DNA from: Diplonema japonicum
Taxonomy: Eukaryota; Euglenozoa; Diplonemea; Diplonemida; Diplonemidae
Direction of reading: 5' to 3'
NCBI GenBank assembly: GCA_964019335.1
Contig: OZ025718.1
Coordinates: forward strand, 428,323 to 492,322
DNA: 64,000 nucleotides
Shown here: positions 1-11,058 of the stretch, piece after piece
How positions within the stretch are numbered: the stretch's first letter is position 1
How the letters are laid out: every line of letters begins with the position of its first letter
Notes under the pieces: generated by a model
Databases searched by the model: none
What the model saw: only the letters and a program-made list of their open reading frames with translations
What the model was told of the DNA's origin: nothing
Made by a program: the position numbers and the translations under genes

Positions 1-869
1 GTGGTGTCCAACCCGGACATGACCTGGGCTATAGGGTTGGTCTGCGGTGGCCGTGGGGCGCCGCCCACCAAGTTGACTGGAACACTGCCGGGCGTCTGCT
101 CGATTTCTCTCTGGAAGGCCGCAATTTTCTGAGGAAGGGTCTCCAGGTCAGCAGGAGTGGCGTGCACCACTATGTGGACACCTTGGACTACTGTCTGTTG
201 GGTCTGCTGCATGGCTGCAGGAGTCACAGGGGCCGCTGCTGCAGCTGGCGCCGGGGCCGCTGCGGGAGCTGGAGTTGCAGATGCTGCTGCAGGAGCAGCA
301 GGGGTAGGTGCAGCAGGAGCAGCTTGAGCAGCAGCTTGGGGGGGCTGCGCGGCCTGCTGCATGTTTCTTGCGGTGCCCAAAAAGCTCTGTTGTATGTGTG
401 TGTTGTATGTGTGTGTGTACCTGAAGGATGTTAGGGAGGTCGAGACCGCCAAGGCTAGTAGGCTGACCGTCGGAGGACATGGAGAAACCACCCATCATGA
501 CAGGGACATTCTGACGCACCCCAGGGCCTCCAGAGGGCGCTGCTGCGGGTGTCTCTTGCTGGGGTTGCGGGGGGTCTACTTCCCTCTCCACGATGTGAAT
601 GGTCTGGTTCTCCCTGATGTCAAACTCGTGCAGCGGCTGGTCGTCCTTGAGTGCCCGCCCGAGAAGGATCAGGCGCAACCTGCTCGCAGCAACATCGATC
701 TTTCTAGACAACTGTGTTGCTTTGCTTTGTTTTACTTGCCATACCTCCTCCTTGAGCCGCGTTACGGTCCAGTCAGGGTCAATGCTCATTTCAAGCACCT
801 CGCCTGTAGCCGTTTGTTGTTGTTAGTGCAGAACATACCCGACATCCGCTTGAATCTGACCGTGATCAT
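1..869 (-). CDS. Ubiquitin-like-domain protein, BAG6/ubiquilin type (3' end cut by window edge)
   Basis: Three exons can be joined in frame: 869-839, 803-421 and 356 to the window start. The introns are 838-804 (35 nt, GTATGT...CTACAG, with a CTAAC branch-like site) and 420-357. Residues 1 to about 82 form a ubiquitin fold: they begin MITVRFKRMSG, contain LRLILLGRALKDD and end with ENQTIHIVERE, matching ubiquitin strand for strand. After a Gly/Met-rich linker the third exon is Ala/Pro/Gln rich, then has a QGVHIVVHATPADLETLPQK-type segment resembling the region after the UBL in BAG6/Scythe proteins. Such proteins handle misfolded or tail-anchored clients for the proteasome. The acceptor at 357 is the best frame-keeping choice, but an AG slightly upstream is possible. 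The 3' end is missing, so BAG6 versus ubiquilin cannot be settled. Confidence 0.75.
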
Positions 870-1159
870 GTTTTGTATTGTTTCTTTTCCTGTGTGGCTG
901 TGTGTGTCGCTTGCTTGCTACGCCCCCTGTTACTGCCAGTGGATCACCGACAAAGAAAAGGCAGTAAGCCCTCCCCTCAAACTGGGTTAGAGATGCTGCC
1001 CCGACTCTTACAACGTAAAGACTTTTGGAAAACAAAAAAAAAATGGAAATAAAAAAAAAAAAAAAAACCGGTGGGGGGATGGGGGGGGGGGGGGGGAATT
1101 TGATGCACTGGTCTAACCAAGCAGGAAGGAAGACAGAAGAGGCCTTGGTCACACTAAGC

Positions 1160-2602
1160 TCACCTGATGAAGGAGCGTACCAAAGACTTGACCTCGAGGT
1201 CTTGGAAGCCCTCAAGGTTCCCGTAAGTGCATTTAATGAACTCGCCTTGCAGGCGGGGGCGGATGAAGGCATCGATTCTGTCGAGGGTGACTTTTGCAGT
1301 CCTCGCGTGGAGCTCCTCTGCCGACCAGACAGTGTTGTTGATGGCGGTGTGCTTCCCGATCTCCCCTATGCTGTGAGCCCTTTCGTCAATTCCCGTAAAG
1401 CTCTGGAACAGAAATTTATTTTTCGCCATGTTAACCATCGCTTCGCTGATCCCGTCTGTGATCGTCGCAAGCTGCTGGCACAGCAGGTTCAGGAGGTTCT
1501 GATTGTGCTGGTGCTCCGCCTGTCCGTAAATACCCAGCAAGCCCGAATCGCTGTACCCCGCCGAGATGGCCTCAATCCCATCCAACCACGTGTGCCTGTG
1601 TGTTCTGCATTTCATTGTCAAGACATACCTGCACAGGCATCTGTACAGTTTTGTGAGAATGCCCTTCCCAGGTCCGCCTGCAGAGAACGACATCCCACCG
1701 CCCAGCAGGGTTTGCGTAACAAGCATCGTGATATGATCCGGGTGACCAATAGGCACACCCTCCATCATGACTCCAATGTGTGTGTTGTTCTTCTCCTGGA
1801 ACTTCGACAAGGATGAAGGGGCAGTCAGGTTTTCCATTGTACGTACTGAAAGTGTTTTTTTTTTTCTTCTTTTTTTTTTTTTTTTTCTCCTTTACATACC
1901 ACCGCCTGTGAATGTAGGAGGTGCAAGGCACTCGTCGGGAATGGGGTGCTTCTCCCAGTTGTTTAAGATAGGGGTGAAGGTGGCCTCCGCCATTTTCAAG
2001 AGATCATTATGTTCAACACCTTTGCCGACGAGGGTGAGCCTGTCCGGCTGCACCATGGTGTGGATGTACTCGTGCAGAATGTCTGGGGTGATGTATGCGT
2101 AGCTATCGATGTCAGAGAACCCTACTGCAGGGTTGCTGAGGGTCTCGTTGTTCCATGCCGCTTGGTGGAGGAGCTCGAAGAGGATTTTAGAGGGTTCGAT
2201 TTTTAATTTGTCCGAGTCGGCGACGGCGAAGTCCTTGAAGGATTGCAGTTTTTCGTTTGTGATGTCTCTTGGTAGCGCTATCTTGCTCAGCATCTCCATG
2301 GCCTGGCTCACCTCCCACCTGGCGCACGCCACATTGTATACCATCCATTCCCTGTTGTTCGTTACCTTGGTCTCTGCCTGGATCCCTGCTACGGCATGGT
2401 CACCGTACGCGAGCATCTCCAGCAGCCTGCTGCAGCCCCTGTGTTTCTCCTCCGCCTCGTATCTCGCACCTATCTTGCTGATCACTCCCACGCAGCTCGA
2501 CGGCGACTCTTCACTGAAGCTCACTACTTTCATCCCATTGTCCATAACGGTCATCCGGGGGGGCGTCCATTTCCACAATTTTGGTACGCTGCGCCTTAGC
2601 AT
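1160..2602 (-). CDS. PMPCA: Mitochondrial processing peptidase, alpha subunit
   Basis: Exons 2602-1900 and 1845-1160 are separated by a 54-nt intron (1899-1846, GTATGT...TTTCAG with a T-rich tract) and give 462 residues. The N-terminus (MLRRSVPKLWKW) suits a mitochondrial presequence. The M16-type fold is clear, and the glycine-rich loop reads LGGGMSFSAGGPGKG, the alpha-MPP hallmark that guides presequences to the beta subunit. The position equivalent to the beta-subunit zinc motif HxxEH reads RLLEMLAYGD, so this is the non-catalytic alpha subunit. The apparent stop follows TTCATCAG, and the next bases GTGAGC form a donor. A further exon from 1021 downward (beginning LYVVRVGAASLTQ, with FFVGDPLAV) joins in frame across intron 1163-1022, so the true C-terminus may be longer. 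That longer frame would run to 823, into the next gene. Confidence 0.88.
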
Positions 2603-2632
2603 TTTTTTTGTTGCTTTTTTTTCTTCTCTTTG

Positions 2633-2677
<45 letters not shown>

Positions 2678-2922
2678 AGAAAAGGGGGTTTATAAAAAAC
2701 AAATAGAAAAGAAGAAAATTCATGTCTGTGAGGGGGTGAAAGCGGGGGCAAAAAAAAAAAAAAAGAAGAAGAAGAAATACGGAAAAAATAGAAAGAAACA
2801 CCATAAAATGAAGTGGGGGGTGAAAAAAACTCTTTTCTTCTTTTTTTTTTAAAAAAAATGAATGGCTGAAAGAAAAAAAAGGGGAAAAAGAGAAACACTA
2901 AACGTAACCATCACCAAACACC
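2603..2922. other. Intergenic low-complexity stretch
   Basis: No coding sequence is seen. It holds (TG)n, a T run of about 27 at 2647-2675, several A runs and purine-rich sequence. It probably contains the 5' leader of the MPP gene and the 3' UTR of the carbamoyltransferase gene. Confidence 0.6.
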
Positions 2923-4653
2923 CTATGACCTAAAGATGTCACTGTGGAAGTGTGGCCACATGCAGTACCTGCAGGCGAAGAGATAGTGGCCGGATGCGGT
3001 GGGGCTTTGCGGCTGGTCTTGCTTATCGCTGCCGTCGAACATAAGGGAGGCGAGCTGACCTTTAAGGCGGATCTCGTAGGCAGGCAGCTTGCACTTCAGC
3101 GCCGAAGAGACATAGAAGGGAACTCGGATGAAATCGGACTGGACCTGTGTGAGGTTTCAAACGTAAATATAAAGGCATACATCAGGCTGTCTTTGCCTAG
3201 GGTTCGAGATGCAGCTGGCATTCTTGCAGCTCACGCTCGGGAACCCAAACACCCTTGGGGGGGTCACGAGGCGGATCTTCTCCACTACGCTTCCGTCTTT
3301 CACGTAGTTGACGGTGCAGCCGGGGGCCAGAGAGGCGAGTTTTTTAAGAGCGTCCGACGTAAGCGACTCGTGCGGCAGGTCGGGGATGGAGATGACGCCC
3401 TTGGCACCCTTGTCGGCGAAGGTGTACACGCCTTGCGACCCGAGCTTGTCCATCCACCCCATCACTTCGCGTGCTGCTTCTACAACAGACCAGCACTCTG
3501 CTTCAGACGCACCACGTGAGATGTGATCGACAACCACACCGTAGGCAAAGGGGAGGACTGACTCCACTGTCTGTTTCTCTTTGGGTGCTGCCCGCACTTT
3601 TTTGATGAAGTCCGATGCCACTGGGTCTGCAGGCGGGACAAGCGACAACGGTGCAGGCGATGTGGGTGTGAACCCCTCACCGTACCTCCCCGTCAGCATT
3701 CCCAGCAGTGCCATGCGCACCCAGTACCCGTTGCCCGACGCCTGCTCCCATGCGTTGAGCTCGTCCCCGTCGAACTCGTACGGGACAAGTGGCTTTGTCA
3801 TGGCACGCGGGAGCGTTTGCAAAAATTTGCACCCCTTTGGGAGCTTCGATCTCCATTCCTTCCTGAAGGCAACCGCTTTGTGTAGCTCCTCCTCTCTGCC
3901 CTGCGCCTCTTCGCCGATCCGAGACATTTGCAACCGCGAAAAGGACCAAATATCCGCTATTTTGTCCGCCGTCCTGAGGTACTCCTCGATGGAAGAGAAG
4001 ACGTTCACAGTGAAGCCGTTAGTCTCCATCTTCGCCTTGTACTCCACGGGGTATTGGATCTCCTTGGGGGCGATCAGGTCGACTGTTACGTTACTAAAGA
4101 TGCGAAGGCCGTCGACCTTGGAGTGGGCAGTACGGCCGTTCATGAGGTCGCCCACAAGGGCGAGGTGGATAGTGTCGCGCTGCCAAGATTTCAGCTCGAG
4201 GAGGGTGAAAGTATCGACGTACTCAAGGGTGGGGTGGGTGTGCCGACCGTCGCCTGCGTTGATGAAGGACGGCCTGGGGGTGCCGGTCACAACATTCTCA
4301 AGCCACCTGCACATGCCCTCCATGGGCGATCTGATGACGAAGACGGACTGCTCTGTAGAGTAGCTTGTGAACATCTTTATCACATCCGTCACGCTCTCCT
4401 TCATGAACAACTTCTTCGCATCTGTTATGTCGTTCACATTCATCTCATGGTGCACCGCAGCGTTCCTGAAGCTGTCCTTCGTCCTCGTGCTCTCCTCCTC
4501 GAACATCAAGTACACATTCTGCTTGCCCTTCTTCTCCCCTTTTACCATCTTCCCCGCTTTCACTTCTTTTGCCGTCTCATACAAATAATACTGTTCAGTA
4601 AGGCTCAGGTCCGACACCAGGTGGATCGTCCTCCCCGCGAAGGGTGATGTCAT
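2923..4653 (-). CDS. Aspartate carbamoyltransferase, PyrB-PyrI fusion
   Basis: Exons 4653-3181 and 3144-2923 are joined across a 36-nt intron (3180-3145) to give 564 residues. The product condenses carbamoyl phosphate with aspartate in de novo pyrimidine synthesis. The catalytic half (to about residue 375) shows the carbamoyl-phosphate loop FEEESTRTKDSFRN, then HTHPTLEYVDTF, and LVGDLMNGRTAHSK, which matches bacterial PyrB closely. From about residue 380 the protein continues as a PyrI-type regulatory chain: YGVVVDHISRG matches the PyrI nucleotide domain, then GVISIPDLPHESL and LAPGCTVNYVKDGSVVEKIR. The zinc site is split by the intron, with SCKNASCISN (CxxxxC) in exon 1 and FACRYCMWPHFHS (CxxC) in exon 2. 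PyrB-PyrI fusions are known in a few bacteria such as Thermotoga. Eukaryotic ATCases normally sit in CAD or stand alone without PyrI. The intron argues against contamination. Confidence 0.93.
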
Positions 4654-5085
4654 TTTTTTTTTTCTCCTTGTGTCCTTTTTCCTTTTTTTTTTGTTTTGTT
4701 TTATTTTCTACAGAAGATACATAAAGGGGGCCGTGAATTAAAAAAAAGATGGGGGGGCTGTCTTGATGGCTAAGAGGAAAAGAAGAACTCAGGATAGAAT
4801 CGAAGAGGGTTGGGACAAAGAAAGAGGGGGAAGAAACACTAATGAGACCGGGGGGGGGGGGGGGGGGGAGAGAGAAAAAAGAAAAAGGAGGGGGAAGAGG
4901 CAGAATGATTGCGTTCTAGAAAGGAAAAAAAAATCACTGTGATAGGAAACGAAATCGTTTGCAAAGGCCTACCTATAAAATAAAAAAAAAGCTGCTCAAT
5001 AAGGGTGCAACATGTGGACGATGTGCACACCTCAGAGCAAGGGAAAAAAAGGGGGGGGGGTAAGGAGTTTCATTTGTGGCCCTCT
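4654..5085. other. Intergenic low-complexity stretch
   Basis: It is rich in homopolymers: T runs near 4656-4692, a G run of 18-20 near 4850-4868, and A and G runs to 5060. No ORF with protein-like composition is seen on either strand. A pyrimidine-rich stretch ending CTGTAG (minus strand, near 4712) could be the splice acceptor for the carbamoyltransferase mRNA leader. Confidence 0.55.
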
Positions 5086-7357
5086 CTAGATCCTGTCAAC
5101 GGTCTTGATACCAAGGAGAGTAAGACCCTTCTCAAGTGTGCTGGCAGTGGCTTCGCAGAGAAGGAGACGAGAGTTCTGTACAGGGCTTCCCACCACCTTC
5201 CAGTTGCCGGCATCGTTGTAGCACTCGTTGAAGCGCTGGACGAGTTGGTAGAGGTAGTCGGTGATGTTGTGCGCCATCAGGTTTTCGCACTGTTTTTTTT
5301 TTTTTTTTTTCTTTTTTTTTTCTTTTTTTTTTTTTACATACCGTCTTTTCAATGACAGCCGGGAACTTCAGGAGGCAGATGCCCAACCTCTTCTCACTGT
5401 CGAGCACAAGTGAGATCTCCGAGTCTCGGATGGTGTCCAAATCCTCGATGCCCGCCTTCCTGGCGAGCGACTTGCACCTGACGTAAGCATACAGCATGCA
5501 CATGACGGTGTTGCCATCCAGCGAGCACATCTTCTTCGAGTCGAAGACGTAGTCAGACGTTCTGTTCTGACGCAGGTCGCAGTACTTGATTGCGCCCAGC
5601 CCCACCGTGTCTGCGATCTCCCTGAGCTCCGCCTCAGAGAACTCCTTGTACTCGTCACGCAGTTCGCCCTTCTTATTCAGTTCTTCGAAACGGGCTTTCT
5701 TCTCATCTTGCCTGGCCTTGCTGATATCATAACTATGCGCGCATCCTTCTTCCAACAGGTCTGCCAGCGCCGCGGTGTCCCCGCTCCTTGTCTTGTACTT
5801 CTTCCCGTCGGGGCCCCTCACCACACCGAACCCGACGTGGTCCAGTCGTACATCAGGTTTGCCCTCCCTCTGCAGCCACCCTGCGTCCGCCGCTGCCCTG
5901 AAGATCATCATGAAATGCAGCTCCTGACCAAGATCAGTTACGTAAATAGCGCGGTCCACCTTCGATTCCTGCGACCTGTACCATGCAGCCGCCATGTCTG
6001 TTGTGTCGTAAGAGAACCCACCGTCGCTCTTGGTAACTATGAGGGGGATGTTGAAGGTGGGGATGTCCACCTCGTCGTTGCTGATTGCGCCCAGACGAGT
6101 CAGCTCGGCGATGAGCTCGGGGTGCAGGGGCTTCATGAGCTTCGGCACCATCTTCAGGAACTTGTCGCAGTCTTCGTGCGTGAGATTGGTCGAGTTGGCC
6201 CACGTCTTGGCCGACGTGGCCACGTGCAGGACACCATCCTCTTCTTTCGCACCACCAGTTTCCTTTGCCAGCTTTGCAAGAACGGGGTTGATTTTCTCCT
6301 TGCCCTTGGGGTTCAGGAAGTAGTACGCCACGATCTTCTCGGGGTCGGACTTCGCGAGTTTGCTGAGAGGCTTCTTGTCGGTGGCGGAGATGATCTTGGC
6401 ACCCTCGTTCATCTCTGTGAGGCCCTTCTTGTCGAGGATCTCCAGCACCTTGGGGATGATGGGGTTGTAGAAGGACTCGCCCTTTGTCTCGAGCGTCACG
6501 TCCAGTCTGTCGTAGATGCTCTGGAACTCCTTGCGGGAGATCTCGCAGATCATCTTCCACGCGGCGATGCTGGTGGGGTCGTTGGACTGCAGGGACACAA
6601 CTTCCTTATGCGAGCGGCTCTTGAATTCAGCGTCTTCGTCAAAACGCTTCTTTGCAGCCTTGTAGAAGGTGACGAGGTTGGTGATGTCGGGGGGGGTGTC
6701 CAGGAAGTTCGGGCACTCCGATTTCAAATGCGAGATAAGCATTCCGAACTGCGTGCCCCAGTCGCCGACGTGGTTGATGCGAAGGACCTCATGCCCGCAG
6801 AACTCCATGAGCCTGCAGATGGAGTCGCCGATGATGGTGGAACGGAGATGTCCCACATGCATGACCTTGGCGATGTTGGGGGACGAGAAGTCGACAAGGA
6901 TCTTCTTCTTCTCTACCGCCGGGGGCATCACGCCGACACGTACAAGCTTTGAGATGGCCTTCTGGACGTACCCAAGACCCACAGAGATGTTGATGAAGCC
7001 CTGCTTCGTGGGCAGTGCTTCGTCGATCAGACCTGTGCTGAGGTCCACTGCCTCGCTGATGTTCTTTGCCACATTCTGCGGTGACTCCTTGATAGGCTTC
7101 TCTAGCTGAGACAGCTGCTTTGCCAGGGCCATTGCGTTGTTGCACTGGTACTCTGCTGTCTTCCCTGGGGTGATGAGCATGGCTGGCATAGCACCTGCTA
7201 CTTGAGGGTAGGCTTTTATGATGGCCTCCTTAAACACCCTGGCGATCTCCTTCTCCATGTCCAGGCTCAGCAGGCTGTCGCACTTCAGCCTCATGCAGTT
7301 CTTGCACACCTTGGAGTTCCTCTCCCATGCTATGAAGGTGTTGCACGCCTTCTTCAT
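5086..7357 (-). CDS. RARS: Arginyl-tRNA synthetase
   Basis: Two exons, 7357-5342 and 5289-5086, flank a 52-nt A-rich intron (5341-5290, GTATGT...AACAG) and encode 739 residues. This class I synthetase charges tRNA-Arg. The HIGH signature is in NIAKVMHVGHLRSTIIGDS, preceded by the ArgRS-specific VDFSSPN. Tyr/Asp motifs SYDTTDMAAAWYR and YVTDLGQELHF follow, and the KMSKS region appears in its usual ArgRS form KYKTRSGDTAALADLL. The C-terminal anticodon-binding domain spans the intron (CENLMAHNITDYLYQLVQRF) and ends LGIKTVDRI, close to the canonical LGLRTVDRM. An N-terminal extension of about 33 residues with CxxC precedes the second Met (MEKEIARVF), so translation could begin there instead. The insert around residues 320-440 is longer than in bacterial enzymes. 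Confidence 0.96.
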
Positions 7358-7515
7358 TTCGTCTCTTTTTCGCTTTATGTTTCTTTTTTTTTTTTATGCC
7401 CCTTTTTTTTTGTGGGGTAGCCAAGGAAAGAGATCTAACAAAAAAAAAAAGAAAAGGAAAAAAAAAAAGAATGAAAAAAAAAAAGTCAACAAAACAAAGT
7501 AACACTGCCTCACTG

Positions 7516-8162
7516 CTACTCCTCCTCCTCCTCCTCCTCCTCTTCTTCTTCTTCGTCGTCATCGTCGCCAAAGTCAGGCAGATCCTCCTCGTCAATTTCG
7601 CCGTCTGTTGAAAAATTGAAGAATTTTAAAAAGAAAAAGAAAAAAAGAAGAGAAAAAAAAACCCTTCCTACTCCCCCGCCTCATACCTTTGAAAAGTTCC
7701 CAATCCACGGTGTTCATCGCCTTGTCGAAGTGCTGCCGGCCTGTGAGTTTAGGCTCCCCGTTGACGTCCAGTGCCCTGACCTCCTTTTTGCTCTCTTTCT
7801 CACAGTAAAACGCTGGGTATTTTTTTTTTTTTTTCTTCGTTTGATACCTTCTTTCCATTCAGCAAAGTTCTCTCTGGTCACGGGTGTACCATGCTTGACC
7901 CTAGACTCAATGACCATGGGTGCCTCGAAGGCCTCAGATCGCTGGTTGGGGTCCTTTGCACCGTTAGCCATCCATTCTTGGATGAAAGTTGTCAGTTCAA
8001 ACACCATGGGCATCCCAAGCAGCTCATCACACATGCTGTATAGCAGCTCTGGCAGTGGGTCAACCTGTGCCCGTGTTAACGCTTTGATGGCTCTGACTGA
8101 TAGTACCGGCTTCACTTCCGGGTACCCTTCTGGGAAGTTCACCTTCAACTCCACTCGCACTG

Positions 8163-8195
<33 letters not shown>

Positions 8196-8360
8196 CCTTA
8201 TTATTAAAAAAAAAAAAAATCTCATACTGCCAGTTTGCGGATCATCCGCCCCAGGGTCAACCACCTCTACTGATATCCTTTTGTTTTCTTCTAATATTGC
8301 AAGATCGTCTCCGTAGATGCTCTCAAGTGCATCTAGTTCCATTGCTATTTCTTCGCTCAT
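7516..8360 (-). CDS. RWDD1: RWD-domain protein, RWDD1/Gir2 family (DRG partner)
   Basis: Four exons give 219 residues: 8360-8228, 8159-7848, 7812-7687 and 7604-7516. The introns are 8227-8160 (68 nt), 7847-7813 (35 nt) and 7686-7605 (82 nt). The N-terminus MSEEIAMELDALESIYGDDL is a typical RWD start (ELEALESIY in animals). The second exon carries the FPEGYPEVKP turn. HGTPVTRENFAEWKE and KLTGRQHFDKAMNTVDWELF match the C-terminal half of RWDD1, which binds DRG GTPases and regulates translation with Gcn1/Gcn2. The tail is acidic (DDDD followed by eleven Glu) and ends at TAG. All splice phases agree, which supports the exon choice. Confidence 0.88.
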
Positions 8361-8990
8361 TTTTTTTTTTTTTTTTTTTTTTTTTGGAATGCTGCTGCCC
8401 TCCTATTTTTTTTTTTGAAAACATAAACGGGGGGAAAGAGGCAAGGAAAAAAAAAAAAAAAAAAAGGAAGTTTCATTTCTCCTTTTATTTCTTTTTTATC
8501 GGAAGGCCGAAAGAAGAAGAAAAAAAAAAAAAAAAAAAAAAAAAACTTAAGGGGTCGTTCCCTACGGCCTGTTTTTTCTTCTTTTTTTTTTTGTTTTCCC
8601 CTCTTTTTTCCCTCTCCTCTCTTTTTGTGCCCCCATTTTCTTTTTTTTTTTTCTATTTCTCTCAAAAAAAGAAACTCAAAGTACAGGACAAGCCCCCTGA
8701 TAGAGGGCCGCCCTGTTAAAAAAAAGAATCTCTGAAACAATAGAGAATGAACAGAAAAGAAAGGGGAGGGGGAGAAAAAAAAAACTAATGTGCCACGCGT
8801 AGGAGGGGATTGTCTCACAATAAAAAAGACTGGTATAAGAACAACAAGAAAAAAAAAAGAGAGAAAAAAAAAGAAACACGAAGCTAGTAGCGCCACCATT
8901 GAGGCGCAGCCTTTTAAATTAAGAGGGGAAGACAGCGAGAAAAAAAAAACAACTTTTTTTGAACGAAACAAACGCCACACGGTTCGAAGG
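8361..8990. other. Intergenic homopolymer-rich stretch
   Basis: It contains T runs of 23 (8361-8383), A runs of about 20-24 (8446-8465, 8520-8545) and many shorter A/T and G runs. No coding or RNA gene is recognisable. It probably holds the UTRs of the flanking genes. Confidence 0.55.
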
Positions 8991-10198
8991 CTATTCAGAC
9001 AAAAATACGGAAGGCGGGGTAGACACAGGAGTACTTGTAGCCCCATGTGAGCGCGATCTTGACAGCCGTAGCTGCCGCGCGCTAGTCCGTGCAGGGCTAG
9101 TGTAGGTGACCCCAGCCATCGTGAGGCTGGTGTGCAGCCTGCAGTTCTCGACTTCGGTGAAGTATTCAACAATCTGCTGCTTGCCCGCGCGCACAGCACA
9201 CAGGAAAGCAGACATCCTCTGCGTGTTGGGGGCTGCATTCGGTGAGTACCCATGCCTCAGCAGCAGCTTCACCATTCTCAACGAGCCGTACTGCGCGGCA
9301 CGTATGATGGGGAGCGGGCTCCCTGCCGCAGGATGCACGCAGTGCGTCAAGACAATCTCCAGCGTCGTTGGGGACTTGCTCTTCACCGCTGCATACACGT
9401 GTCGCTGACCTACTGAGGGGGTCAGTCCCTCCTCGATAAGCAGGTATCTAAGCACCCCTGCACGCCCGTACCTGCAAGCCACCCACACAGCATCTTCCCA
9501 TCCCACTGTCTTGGGGAGCGCATTCCTGATGTACCTTACCATTTCTACCACACCACTCTTAACGGCCTCTTGCAGCAGGCTCCCTCCCGCGAGGTCCAGC
9601 CCCGAGTTAACTAGATACCTCACAACATCCACCCGCCCGTGGCGCACCGAGAGGGCAAGTGCTTTGTCGTCGAGAATATTGCAAGAGGACTCCTTCAACA
9701 ACCTAACCAACGGCAGGCACCCTCGCACACAAGAGTAGCGCAGCGCTGTGAAGGATTTATGGTTCGAGATGTCGAGGAGGCTGCGTGTCTGGGCCATGGG
9801 GATGAACACGGCCGCTGCATCGATCCTACCCAACAGTGCCGCCACTATGAGCGGGGTGTTGCCAGTGCTGGGATCCGCCCCGTATGGTGGGGTCACTTCG
9901 GCCAACTTCCGTATGAGGCCCACTTCCTCAGACTCCACTGCTTTGCATAAAATCAAACTTCCCTGTTTTCCCATGCGCAGGCCTGCCGATAGCAATAAGG
10001 GCAGTACTTCGCTTCCCCTGTTCTCGTCAAGAGCCTTCAGTGCCTCTTCTTCCGTCGCCTCCTTGACACCCAACCCCCTGAGGGTCGACACAGCAGTGCA
10101 TCTTGTCGCCCTTTTCGTTTCGATGAGACACCCGCTGGTAACTTTGCGCTTTATGTTCGCTTGCGTCACCTTCACGCCGCCCACATACGCCTCCCACC

Positions 10199-10241
<43 letters not shown>

Positions 10242-10379
10242 CTTCTCAAACTCCGAATTCAGAGCATCTTCGATACTCCTCAGCAACGCCTCCACGCTGC
10301 CGACTTCCACGGTCGCCCCGCACGGCCGTCCTGACATGCCACTCACTTGGTTTCTAATGTAACATTGCAAAGAGGTCAT
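8991..10379 (-). CDS. Ankyrin-repeat protein
   Basis: An uninterrupted frame of 462 residues from the Met at 10379 (MTSLQCYIRNQV). An upstream in-frame Met at 10466 is less likely because AG acceptors lie between. Residues about 130-420 contain degenerate ankyrin repeats, for example GNTPLIVAALLGRIDAAAVF, HGRVDVVRYLVNSGLDL, YGRAGVLRYLLIEEGL, and YGSLRMVKLLLRHGYSPNA near the C-terminus. The N-terminal region has a GHGHGHGH tract made by hexanucleotide repeats. The C-terminal 45 residues are Ser/Arg/Thr rich. This looks like a scaffold protein, with no catalytic domain or membrane segment. Ankyrin repeats do not allow a more specific function. Confidence 0.8.
10199..10246 (+). repeat. Coding hexanucleotide repeat CCCATG (Gly-His tract)
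   Basis: About seven to eight copies of CCCATG in tandem lie inside the ankyrin gene and produce alternating Gly-His on the minus strand. Confidence 0.9.
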
Positions 10380-10513
10380 CGCCGTGGCATGGTGTGCACT
10401 CTGTGTGGTGTGCTCTGTGGTGTGGTGACTACATGAAGCGCGCTGACATATAATCGAAACATACAAGAACTAAGAACTAAGAACTAAACAAAAGGTCCAA
10501 ACGGTGTAAGGAA

Positions 10514-10966
10514 CTAGGACATGCCGACTCTTGCCATGTAGAGTTCGAAGGGGATGGCGTCCGTGTCAGTAAGGGGGGTATGGGAAAGGGATGAGGGCGA
10601 AGGGGGGGAAGAGGAGGTTAGAGCTGTATATGATTGCCCCGGCACTCGCTCACAAGCCTGAACAAGGGTCGGTTGCCGCCTCTGTCGGGTGGAGGCATCG
10701 GGGAGGATAGGTTCAAGGGGCGCAGGCATCTTGCTGCGTCGCGCTTTATAGTTTCCAGTTTCTACACCATTTGTCTGTACGAAGGGCGGAACCAACAACA
10801 GCAAGTTCCCTCTTCTCAAAGGCAATATGCCCCGCCCCTCTACGTCCACCAGCACCCTCCCTTCGCCTGCATCGCTTTCGCCTTTCACCACACCTCGGGA
10901 CCCATTCAAGTCCACCCATGCTACGTTCCTCAGGCCATGCACCACAACGCCATCCCCTTCATTCAT
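10514..10966 (-). CDS. Small protein with HGL-type beta-barrel domain
   Basis: 150 residues from the Met at 10966 (MNEGDGVVVHGL). A longer frame starts at 11002, but a pyrimidine-rich stretch ending GCAG stops only 2 nt before the chosen ATG, which favours it. Residues 5-55 fit a small SH3-like module common in protist and algal proteins, with the pattern VVVHGL...VDLNGSRGVV...GRVLVDV...LPLRRGNLLLL. It is often found beside MYND fingers, but no MYND finger is seen here. The remainder is Pro/Ser/Thr rich and probably disordered. Function unknown. Confidence 0.65.
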   Translation of the reverse strand: MNEGDGVVVHGLRNVAWVDLNGSRGVVKGESDAGEGRVLVDVEGRGILPLRRGNLLLLVPPFVQTNGVETGNYKARRSKMPAPLEPILPDASTRQRRQPTLVQACERVPGQSYTALTSSSPPSPSSLSHTPLTDTDAIPFELYMARVGMS

Positions 10967-10968
10967 GT

Positions 10969-11010
10969 CTGCAAACGTGTGTGACAAAACGTACAAAACC
11001 ATAAAGGACC
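10969..11010 (-). promoter_or_regulatory. Candidate (trans-)splice acceptor before small HGL gene
   Basis: On the minus strand a T-rich stretch leads to CACACGTTTGCAG, ending at 10969, two nucleotides before the ATG at 10966. This fits a spliced-leader addition site or a 5' UTR intron. Confidence 0.45.
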
Positions 11011-11058
11011 ATAAGGAAAATTTTACACTTAAACCCTAAAAACCCATTACTGTGTACT

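Noticed and set aside
2923-4653. Bacterial contamination to explain PyrB-PyrI
   Set aside because: The 36-nt in-frame intron resembles the other introns here, and eukaryotic genes with the same style flank it on both sides.
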